Positions 47,845 through 56,141 of a DNA stretch of 64,000 nt are shown in pieces. Position 1 is the stretch's first letter. Every line of letters begins with the position of its first letter. Made by a program: the position numbers and the translations under genes. The stretch lies in assembly GCF_027474825.1 (NCBI RefSeq), contig NZ_CP107030.1:3786001-3850000 (forward strand), given 5' to 3'. The notes under the pieces are model-generated. The model had not been told where the DNA came from and made no database searches. It saw only the letters and a program-made list of their open reading frames with translations. The stretch is from Maribacter halichondriae (GTDB taxonomy: Bacteria > Bacteroidota > Bacteroidia > Flavobacteriales > Flavobacteriaceae).

Positions 47845-50059
47845 CGGGCTCAGGTAAAAACATATTGATCCAACTACAAAATAAGTGGAAGCTCCGTCTT
47901 TGGTTCGAGATTTTTCTTTATTCGTTCGGAGGTACTATTTTAATCTACAGATTAGATTTTTCTCCATGGTTGACAATACTACTTTTCTTGACAATCGCCG
48001 GTGCACTGATCATCTTAAAAAAACCTTGGCGATTGACTTTGGAAAAAATAGCCAGTCATATAGATAGAAAACTGGACGCTGTGGAGTACAGCTCCGGACT
48101 TTTATTGCTTCCGAAAGAGCAAATGTCCTATTTGGCCATGCTACAAGAGCAAAAGGTCATCAAAGCCTTGAATAAAAACGGCGATGCCATCGTACCTAAA
48201 AAAGGTTTAAAATCCGCTATGCTATTTGCGGGAATCTGTTTATTACTTGGTTTTTTGTTTTCCTATTTTAATCTATCCGATAGTTTTACATCTAAGGCTA
48301 CGGAAGCAGGGAAAAAAGATATAATCAGTTTTCAACCGGCCGATTCATTGGCGCTTAAGTCTTCACTCCCAAAGTTATTAGGTCAGAAGGTTACCATATC
48401 CTATCCTGCGTATGCGGGAATCAAACCGCTATTGACTACCAAAATGAACGTTCAGGCACTTGAAGGATCTAAACTATCCTGGGAAATTAATTTTGATAAT
48501 CATGTAGATAGCGTCTTTATCGAACGCAACTTGGAAAGGTTTCCGATGCAATACAAAGAAGATTCATATTCCAAAACCATGGTTTTGAATGCATCCGGAT
48601 TTTATAATTTTCGTTTCGTTGACCGAGATGGCGGAAGTTACGTCTCAGATCTATATGCGCTAGAAGCTATCAAGGATCAAATGCCCACTTTGGAAATTCA
48701 AGGTCTGGATCAGTTCTCATCCTTTGAATCCGAAGAAAATAAGCAGTTGCAGTTTAAGACTTTGATCAAAGATGATTACGGAATTGAAAATGCCCAAATT
48801 ATAGCGACGGTAAGCAAAGGTTCTGGAGAATCGGTAAAATTCAGGGAAGAAAAACTTCCCTTTGCAAATTCGATTAAAGCAGGAAGTAAACAACTTGAAC
48901 TCTCCAAGAAAATCGATCTGGATAAGCTAAAAATGGAACCGGGCGATGAGCTTTACTTTTACATTGAGGCGACCGATACAAAGCGTCCAAAACCCAATAC
49001 GACAAGAAGCGAGACCTTTTTTGCCGTTATTAAAGACACAACATCCAATCAATTTGCGGTCGAAGGGACTCTCGGAGCCGATTTGATGCCAGATTATTTC
49101 AGAAGCCAACGCCAATTGATTATCGATACCGAAAAATTGATTGCACAAAAATCAAAATTAACCAAACAAGCGTTTAATTCTACCAGTAATGAGTTGGGCT
49201 TTGACCAAAAAGCACTCCGCCTTAAATACGGTGAATTCATGGGTGATGAAGCTGATTCGGGAATACAGGTTACCCAAGAAGTGGATACCGAAGAACAAAA
49301 GGACGATAACCCCTTGGCCGAATATACCCATGATCATGATGGCTCCAATGAACCTAATCTTGTGGATCACGACCATCAAGAAGCGGATGACGATAAGAAA
49401 ACAGAAGACCCATTACATGATTATCTACACGATCACGATGATCCTGAGGAGTCAACCTTATTTACACAGTCCCTGAAGAGCAAGTTACGTCAAGCAATGG
49501 CTGAAATGTGGGATGCGGAACTATATCTGCGATTGTACACCCCGAAAAAATCGTTGCCATATCAGTACAGGGCCTTAAAGCTGATTCAAGAGATAAAGAA
49601 TAGCGCACGAATCTATGTGCACCGTATCGGTTTTGATCCACCACCCATAAAAGAGGAGGTTCGTTTGACGGGTGATATCGTTGAGGTCGGCAATTATCAA
49701 AAAATCGAAGAAATCGGTGTATCGAAACCATATCCGAATATACGATCGGCGATTCAAAGACTTCAACAAATTTTAGTCGATGAAATTTCGATTTCCGAGT
49801 TGGATAAAACTCTTTTGAAAAAGCAGGTAGCGAATTGGCCGAAAAGGCGATTTCAGAACCCGGTAAGTACTTAGGAACCCTACAACAATTGAAGTGGTTA
49901 ACCGAAGATCTTAAAACAACTCCTGAAACACTACTCGAAGTACAACAAGGTTTGCTCAGGGCAATTCCAAAGTCGGATGCAGTTCCTAATGGGGAGAATA
50001 TGTTTTACGATGAAATCAATCAAATTTTGGTAAAGGAATTGGAGCACTATGATGAATGA
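47841..50059 (+). CDS. Large membrane protein, DUF4175-like (one frameshift as sequenced)
   Basis: About 739 residues. Two N-terminal helices (about 18-58) and a third (about 128-150) precede a long extracytoplasmic region with beta-rich segments (KVTISYPAYAGIKPLLTTKM) of the type found in DUF4175 proteins. Residues about 495-540 are His/Asp-rich with repeats of HDHD. A frame break near 49832 separates the last 70 residues; one extra G there joins KKQVAELAEKAISEPGKYLG, giving an end at 50059 that overlaps the next start. As sequenced the frame ends at 49874 with an unrelated tail. It lies inside the MoxR/DUF58/BatA-like operon. Function unknown; the family call is by layout and context. Confidence 0.75.
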
Positions 50060-51812
50060 GTTCGTTTTTATGAACCACAATTGGATTTGGCCCGTTGTCA
50101 TCGGTTCCATTTTACTTTTTCTATTTTTCTTCTGGAAGGAATGGTCGAACTCCCCAAAACAAAAAATAGTTGTCAATGCAATCGTAGGCCTAATTACCAT
50201 TGGCTCACTCGCACTTATGGCCCTAAGACCTGCGATTCCCCAAACTCTCGAAATGGGCGGGGCGGTTTTGCTCACCGAAGGTTACGATCAAAAGAAATTG
50301 GACAGCCTTCTGGAATCGGACAAAAACCTGGGTATAATCCGATATGATACCAACGGACCTACATCCCTTAAATTAGATTCCATTACTTCATTACATATTC
50401 TTGGTGCGGGGATCGCCCCTTTTGATTTCTGGCGGTTTGCAGAGATATCCGTTACGTATTTGGGTGCCAAAATTCCAAGAGGCATTACAAGGCTGCAATA
50501 CGAAGAGAAGAATACGGTAGACTCTGAGTTGGTCGTGAATGGTGTATACAACACCCCGACGCCGGGCCATAAAATTATCTTGCAAGGCCCTGGGGAATCA
50601 CCATTGGATTCGGTGGAATTGAATAGTTCGAAAACTCAAACATTTAGCCTCTCTACAACCCTAAAAGTCGAAGGTAAATATGTATATGCACTGGCCGAAA
50701 AAGATGCGTTGGGCACAACCCTATCCTCAGAACCCTTGCCGATTCAGGTTATGGAGCTCAAACCGTTGCGTGTTTTAATCATAAATGAATTTCCTTCTTT
50801 TGAGACTAAATATCTGAAGAACTACTTAGCGGAAATGAACCTCGAAGTGATGGTCAGAAGCCAATTGACCAAGGGTAAATATAAATTCGAATACTTTAAT
50901 AGGTCCCGAACACCGATATACAGTTTTTCTTCGGATAATCTAAAAAACTTCGATGTAGTCATTCTGGATGCCACTTCATACCGAAACTTAACTTCAAGCG
51001 CATTTTCAATATTGGTGACCGCGACAAGGGAAGAAGGACTTGGCATCTTTATTCAACCTGATGAAGAATTGTTTCGATTACGGGGTAAAAAATCCTTTTT
51101 CAATTTTATTTCCAACAGAAATACTGAAGTTGTATTGGGCGAAAGGGAGAGAATCAAATTGGAAAGTTATCCTTATAGTTTTGATAAAGAACTTTTATTG
51201 GAACCCATCCAAAACTCAAAAGGCAATATTTTGTCGGCGTACCGAAGACTTGAGCGGGGTAGGGTAGGCACAACGGTTTTAAAAAATACCTATCAATTGT
51301 TTCTTGAAGGCCATTCAGATGTTTATAGACGATTATGGGCCGATATTGTTGGTGGCATCAGTAAGAAACCGATACCCAATGCCCTTTGGGAGTCCGGCAA
51401 AATGATGCCCGTTCAAAATCACCCCTACCCTTTTAAAATCAGAACTTTTTCGCAAAAACCGCAAATAGAAAATGGGGTAGGAAGCCCTATTGCCCTTATC
51501 AATAATCCGGATATACCAAGTCTTTGGAAGGGTACTATATATCCTCGCAGAAAAGGGTGGAACAAACTGAGCCTTGAACAAGACACCACAGCATTTGATT
51601 TTTATGTAATAGATTCTACACAATGGAAAACACTTCGTATGAACCAAACCATGGATGCGAACCGTATATATTTTCAACAGGCATCGAAAAGTATTACCAA
51701 AAAAGAAATTTTGGCGCCAATTGAACGAGTTTGGTTCTTCCTAGTCTTTATTTTGGGGATTGGATATTTATGGTTAGAACCAAAATTGCGCACTGATAGG
51801 GCAATAAAATAA
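50049..51812 (+). CDS. Membrane protein of the MoxR operon, unknown function
   Basis: 587 residues. Two N-terminal helices (WPVVIGSILLFLFFFW at about 14-29 and IVGLITIGSLALMAL at about 43-57) resemble the start of BatA/BatB-like proteins, and one C-terminal helix (RVWFFLVFILGIGYLWLEPK) anchors the end. Between them are Ig-like stretches and a GATase-like/VWA-like segment (LRVLIINEFPSFETKYLKNY near 240, VVILDATSY near 302, GLGIFIQPDEELFRLR near 332), reminiscent of the glutaminase-like domain in BatA-related proteins. Its start overlaps the preceding gene by 11 bases. Last gene of the operon. Exact role is not known. Confidence 0.75.
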   Translation: MMNEFVFMNHNWIWPVVIGSILLFLFFFWKEWSNSPKQKIVVNAIVGLITIGSLALMALRPAIPQTLEMGGAVLLTEGYDQKKLDSLLESDKNLGIIRYDTNGPTSLKLDSITSLHILGAGIAPFDFWRFAEISVTYLGAKIPRGITRLQYEEKNTVDSELVVNGVYNTPTPGHKIILQGPGESPLDSVELNSSKTQTFSLSTTLKVEGKYVYALAEKDALGTTLSSEPLPIQVMELKPLRVLIINEFPSFETKYLKNYLAEMNLEVMVRSQLTKGKYKFEYFNRSRTPIYSFSSDNLKNFDVVILDATSYRNLTSSAFSILVTATREEGLGIFIQPDEELFRLRGKKSFFNFISNRNTEVVLGERERIKLESYPYSFDKELLLEPIQNSKGNILSAYRRLERGRVGTTVLKNTYQLFLEGHSDVYRRLWADIVGGISKKPIPNALWESGKMMPVQNHPYPFKIRTFSQKPQIENGVGSPIALINNPDIPSLWKGTIYPRRKGWNKLSLEQDTTAFDFYVIDSTQWKTLRMNQTMDANRIYFQQASKSITKKEILAPIERVWFFLVFILGIGYLWLEPKLRTDRAIK

Positions 51813-51905
51813 GGCCCTGTCTCTTGGTTTGATTTAAACACTGTAAAGTTTAGACAAACGAACTAGTAATATTTATTGGAACGGGGCACTTAAAATAAGT
51901 AGGAT

Positions 51906-53159
51906 ATGATTCCGTTACCTAGTCACGCCCCAAGTAAAAAAAGTATGAATTTCCCCACTTCTGTTTTCTGTATTTTTTTGATATTCCAAATTTTTATGGC
52001 GGGTTCTTGTTCTAAGGACAAGGATACTTTTGGCCCTGAAAGCGTACAACCTGAAGCACCTATCATAGAATCAAGGAAAGAATCAGGTGAACCAGATGAA
52101 CAAGAAACGGAAGAGCAGGAAGAAGAACAAGAAGGTCATTCAGAGGAAGAGGAAGTAGAAGAAGAAGGATCAGCGGAAGAACAGCCTCAAGAAGAGACCA
52201 TGCCTGAAGGTCAGCAAGAAGAAGAACAGCAAGAAGCGCCGGAACAGGAAGGCCAACAAGAGCCACCACCTTCAGGACCTACAAAATCAGTGGAAGAGAT
52301 TACGATATTTCCACAGAACCATCCGTTGCACGATGATGTTTTGGGGGCTTCTGTTGATGATAATTCTGATGCGATATTGGAACACATCGGTCTACAAACG
52401 AACATTTTTGCAGATTTTGGTAGTGGAACCTATCAGGGTGAACCCATCGGGATTCCTTATGTCTCTGTAGGAAGTGATCAGCCTAAAGTGCCTATCGTAT
52501 TTAGGGGAAATGGAACCGATGGTAATTACGGGCACCAAAGTGAAAAAGGCCCTTTTCCAATTCCCTTGGATGCGCCGGTAGAAGCGGCATTTGTAGGAGA
52601 TGGCCATGTCATTAGCGTGGATGTCGATAACGGAATGCTTTATGAACTTTACAATGCCCAACAAGTCGGAAACGGCTGGGAAGCTTCCTCGGCCGCCGTC
52701 TTCAATCTGAATACGGTCGAGTTCAGGCCTGAAGGATGGACCTCGGCCGATGCGGCCGGACTCCCAATTTTTCCGTTGCTCATACGTTATTCAGAAGTGG
52801 CAAGTGGTGAAATTGATCATCCCATCCGGTTTACATTGTCCCGAAATAAAATTTACGAAGGGTATATTCACCCTGCGAGACATTCGATTCAAGGTGAAGT
52901 CGGGAATCACCTTTTACCTTTTGGGGCACGACTGCGGCTTAAGGACGATTTTGATATCAGTGGTTTTTCCCAAGAGAATCAAGTTATTTTAAGGGCATTG
53001 AAAAAATACGGACTGATTTTGGCCGACGTTGGTGTTGATATGTATCTCAAAGGAGACCCCAATGAAAATTGGAACAATGCCGACCTTCGAGAATTGAAAA
53101 CTATCAAAGTAGAAAATTTTGAAGTCGTAGAAATGGGTCAAATCAAGACCAATCAATAG
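51906..53159 (+). CDS. Lipoprotein with Glu/Gln-rich linker and conserved domain of unknown function
   Basis: 417 residues (an ATG at 51945 would give a shorter, more usual signal peptide starting MNFPTSVFCIFLIFQIFMAG). Lipobox is AGSC, followed by SKDKD, the same CSKD as in the lipoprotein at 19569-21191 and consistent with surface export. A linker of about 75 residues is almost wholly E, Q, P and G. The folded part starts near residue 130. Its C-terminal half includes IHPARHSI, FGARLRLKDDFDISGFSQEN and ILRALKKYGLILADVG, segments I recall from a widespread family of secreted proteins in Actinomycetota and Pseudomonadota with no known activity. It stands alone between the MoxR operon and the second EPS block. 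Confidence 0.72.
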   Translation: MIPLPSHAPSKKSMNFPTSVFCIFLIFQIFMAGSCSKDKDTFGPESVQPEAPIIESRKESGEPDEQETEEQEEEQEGHSEEEEVEEEGSAEEQPQEETMPEGQQEEEQQEAPEQEGQQEPPPSGPTKSVEEITIFPQNHPLHDDVLGASVDDNSDAILEHIGLQTNIFADFGSGTYQGEPIGIPYVSVGSDQPKVPIVFRGNGTDGNYGHQSEKGPFPIPLDAPVEAAFVGDGHVISVDVDNGMLYELYNAQQVGNGWEASSAAVFNLNTVEFRPEGWTSADAAGLPIFPLLIRYSEVASGEIDHPIRFTLSRNKIYEGYIHPARHSIQGEVGNHLLPFGARLRLKDDFDISGFSQENQVILRALKKYGLILADVGVDMYLKGDPNENWNNADLRELKTIKVENFEVVEMGQIKTNQ

Positions 53160-53203
53160 CCCCCTGACGACTTTACTATTGTTCCTTTGTCCTTCTTTAA
53201 AAG

Positions 53204-54064
53204 CTATTTCCCGTCGAAAAAGTGAATGTTCTGAACCGTATTCTCAATATTCCCCTTTGAAGAGGCCCCAAAAAGAATCGATTCAATATTGGGCAGTCCA
53301 CAAACATATTCTATGGCTTCTTTAGGCGCAATCGCCCCACCGCCTAAAACCTGCATGGCAATAGCCCTGAATTTTCTTTCTTTTAGTGTTTTTTCATAAA
53401 GAGCCTGTCCGCCCGACATTCTGAAATCGGCCTTGTTTATCGAGGCACATATAATCGGATTGGTAATACCCACACCTTCCAATGTATCCAATAACTTTGG
53501 CATATTCATCGTAATAAATCCCGCCTCGGCATTGTATTTTTTGACTACGTGGTCATGAAATCCTTTCAAAAGGTCTACCATGCCCAACCCCAATAATAAA
53601 TCTGTGATTACATTTTGCAAGAAAATTACAGGAGTTTGTACGCCTTTAAACATTTTCATTTCGGCATCGATGAGCAATTCCATGATAGAAACGTAGTCTT
53701 TCGAAATAAAAGCTTTGCCTCCTTTGAACATTGTGCCGAATAGATTTCCGGGCACATATTGTTTTATGGTACCGGCAATGCCCAGTTCGGTCATGGCATT
53801 CGCATATTTATGTGCATAGGGCATGCACGGATAGATTTTGAAGTCTTTATATTTTTCGGGATTAGCTCGAATAACATCACAGATCTGGGCAATTCTATCG
53901 TGTGTTGTACACATAAAAGTAGTAATACCCGCGTCAATGGCGTAGTCCAATGTTCTAATGATAGCATCGTTGTTCTTGAAACGTATGGCCTGCTCCCTAG
54001 ATTTGGAATCAGAGATATGGTTGACCGCAAAAAATTGATTGTCGCCGTATAAAATTCTTTCCAT
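53204..54064 (-). CDS. Predicted TIM-barrel (aldo-keto reductase-like) protein
   Basis: About 286 residues from the ATG at 54062-54064 (MERILYGDNQFFAVNHISDS). An ATG seven codons upstream is open but overlaps the previous gene. Segments such as IRTLDYAIDAGITTFMCTTH near residue 37, ITNPIICASINKADFRMSGG near 205 and GLPNIESILFGASSKGNIEN near 260 look like strands and loops of a TIM barrel; the last resembles the C-terminal phosphate/NADP region of aldo-keto reductases. No Asp/Tyr/Lys/His tetrad can be assigned with confidence. It follows the Gfo/Idh/MocA gene directly, so the two may act on the same sugar. Confidence 0.65.
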   Translation of the reverse strand: MERILYGDNQFFAVNHISDSKSREQAIRFKNNDAIIRTLDYAIDAGITTFMCTTHDRIAQICDVIRANPEKYKDFKIYPCMPYAHKYANAMTELGIAGTIKQYVPGNLFGTMFKGGKAFISKDYVSIMELLIDAEMKMFKGVQTPVIFLQNVITDLLLGLGMVDLLKGFHDHVVKKYNAEAGFITMNMPKLLDTLEGVGITNPIICASINKADFRMSGGQALYEKTLKERKFRAIAMQVLGGGAIAPKEAIEYVCGLPNIESILFGASSKGNIENTVQNIHFFDGK

Positions 54065-54071
54065 TTGAATA

Positions 54072-55085
54072 TTAGTTTTTTGCATTCATTTTAATAATAG
54101 AAATAGCCCTGTCGGTGTGCCAAGCACTTCGAAACGTATTTATCGTATTCGGGACTTTTCCTAAAACCGCTTTTACGAAATAATCTATCTGGGCCGAGTA
54201 TTCCTCTCCTCTGAGATAAAAATCCACTTGCTCGGTCAGGTCGGTGATATACTTTACGTTCCAACCTTTCGAATAATCTTCTGGACAGTCTTTATCCTTG
54301 AAATAAACTTTTAGTTCGTTCGCATCGGAAACGATTTTTCCTTTGGTTCCCATTATAGTAATTGAAGTGGACATTTTACGATAGGTCTCATCGCTCCAAT
54401 TGACCGATAATACACCTGTGGTATTATTTTCAAGTCCAAGTAATGCGTAAACGGCATCATCGACGTTCGTCGAATACAATGATTTCAACAAAGCGCCTTG
54501 TGATACGGTCACCGGTGCCAAAATATCATTGATTAAATCGATGACGTGCGAGGCATAATCCATCAAGCAACCTCCGCCCTCGGACGGGTCTGAGCGCCAA
54601 GTATCTTGCTTCTTTTTTAGAACGACGGGGCCATACGCCTCTCCGACAAAATGTTGTATTTCCCCTAAACTTTTGTTTTCTATCAGTCGCTTTACTTCTT
54701 TAAAAGTTCCGATGAACTTATTGTGATAGCCAACCTGGTTGATACGGTTTTTGGACTCTGCAAGTTCCGCTAATTCCTGTCCTTCATCTGAAGAAAGACA
54801 AAATGGTTTTTCCGTAAAGACGTGAATATTTTCGTTCAACAATTCTTTGACGAAGGTGTAATGAAACTTGGTAGGTACGGCCACAAATACCGCATCGGGC
54901 CTTGCTTCTTTAATCATCTTCTTATAATCGGTAAAGCAAGGAAAGGGACTGTATTTCTGAAGTGCCCCAACGACAAGTTTTGAAGTGTCACAAACCCCGA
55001 CGACTTCCACATCAGGGTGTGCACCGAGGATTGCCAAGTGCGATATTCCCATTTTTCCTGCTCCTATCAAAGCAACTTTTACCAT
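54072..55085 (-). CDS. Gfo/Idh/MocA family oxidoreductase
   Basis: 337 residues. VKVALIGAGKMGISHLAILG at residues 2-21 is the Rossmann loop, and FTEKPFCLSSDEGQELAELA near 93 contains the EKP motif with the catalytic Lys typical of the family. GYHNKFIGTFKEVKRLI near 119 and GGCLMDYASHVIDLINDILA near 172 with the conserved His complete the active site. These enzymes oxidise or reduce a sugar, often a UDP-sugar 3-position in polysaccharide loci (WlbA-like). It begins the tail end of the second EPS block; 45 bases separate it from the PssE-like gene. Confidence 0.88.
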   Translation of the reverse strand: MVKVALIGAGKMGISHLAILGAHPDVEVVGVCDTSKLVVGALQKYSPFPCFTDYKKMIKEARPDAVFVAVPTKFHYTFVKELLNENIHVFTEKPFCLSSDEGQELAELAESKNRINQVGYHNKFIGTFKEVKRLIENKSLGEIQHFVGEAYGPVVLKKKQDTWRSDPSEGGGCLMDYASHVIDLINDILAPVTVSQGALLKSLYSTNVDDAVYALLGLENNTTGVLSVNWSDETYRKMSTSITIMGTKGKIVSDANELKVYFKDKDCPEDYSKGWNVKYITDLTEQVDFYLRGEEYSAQIDYFVKAVLGKVPNTINTFRSAWHTDRAISIIKMNAKN

Positions 55086-55130
55086 GTTTTTTTTAGTTTT
55101 AATAATGCTATTATTTGTACTGGTTGGATT

Positions 55131-55609
55131 CTATAATTTTCGTATGTACTCGTCAAGATAATCGATAATAACCTCTTTTTTTGAAACATAGGGCGATGGG
55201 GTGTACGCATCGATTCGGTTCAAAAGTTCTTTCAACAAATTTTCTTCACGCCAAGGGAGTATATAGTTGAGCTCCGCAAAGGTATCAAGCAATTCCACTT
55301 GATGGTCATCGACCATTTCGTTGTATTTGGCCCTTCTAGCTATCGCGATAACCTTTTTTCCAATTTTATTCCTTTTATCAAAGATCCTGTTCCTGCATGC
55401 GATATGATCAATCTAGCTTTTGAACAAAGCTCGGTCAGTTCATCAGGTGCTATAAAAGGTCGAATTTGCATAAAGGAACTCTCAAAAGGGGTATGCCCAC
55501 TTTGGACGACAATCTCTTCATTGATGATTCCCTTTTTGCATAAATCTTCCAATTCGAGCAGCGGTCTTTGAAATTCAGTAGGGAAAGTCCCCAACATCAC
55601 TACGATCAT
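55131..55609 (-). CDS. PssE/Alg13-like glycosyltransferase subunit (one frameshift as sequenced)
   Basis: About 159 residues in two frames. The first begins MIVVMLGTFPTEFQRPLLEL and contains ISHAGTGSLIKGIKLEK, the Alg13/EpsF/PssE donor-binding motif (SHAGxGS). Lengthening the six-T run at 55354-55359 by one gives KLEKKVIAIARRAKYNEMVD, joining the second piece with DDHQVELLDTFAELNYI. It supplies the nucleotide-sugar binding half of a two-subunit GT28 enzyme, with the PssD-like protein encoded just upstream (15 bases). In rhizobia PssDE adds glucuronic acid, which fits the Ugd gene in this window, though the acceptor is unknown. Confidence 0.82.
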
Positions 55610-55624
55610 ATACCTTTTATTTAA

Positions 55625-56124
55625 TCAATAAATACCGCCCAGATAGACTGATTTCTTATAATGCTTTTGAACCTCTGGCCATTGTACGATGAATTTATCG
55701 ACGATGGGGTAGGCGATGTCCGCCGAAAAGGCTTTGGAGTTAATGCGTGCAAACGATAATATCCAAACCACTTTCGCCATAAAAAGTTTGCCCAAAAAAC
55801 ACATCGGTAACGCTGTATGGCTTCCCGTGGTGATAATGACTTTAGGATAGTGTCGAATCAATATTGTAAGTGATAAAAAGGAATTCACCAATAACGTCAA
55901 GAAAAAACCTAGGTCTCTTTTTTTCCTTTAGAGCGCGCCTTTAGGTATTTGATATTATATTTTTCACGTAAAGGTAATGTTGTGGGTGATTCTTCGGTCA
56001 CCAATAAATAGTCATATTTCACGAACAGACCCTTAAGTTCCAAGATTTGGGCCAAATGACCGCCATTGGAACAGATCAGTATTATTTTCTTCTTTTTCAC
56101 TTCTTGTTTTTCACTCATCTTCAA
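55625..56124 (-). CDS. PssD/Alg14-like glycosyltransferase subunit (one frameshift as sequenced)
   Basis: About 166 residues. The first fragment has KKIILICSNGGHLAQILELK, the Alg14/PssD GGH motif. The second has YPKVIITTGSHTALPMCFLG. Lengthening the seven-T run at 55918-55924 by one joins them as SKGKKRDLGFFLTLLVNSFL, adding the membrane-associated helix. It anchors the PssE-like subunit at the inner membrane and binds the lipid-linked acceptor. It lies 17 bases downstream of the AsnB-like gene. Confidence 0.82.
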
Positions 56125-56141
56125 AGCATTAGCCCATTAAC

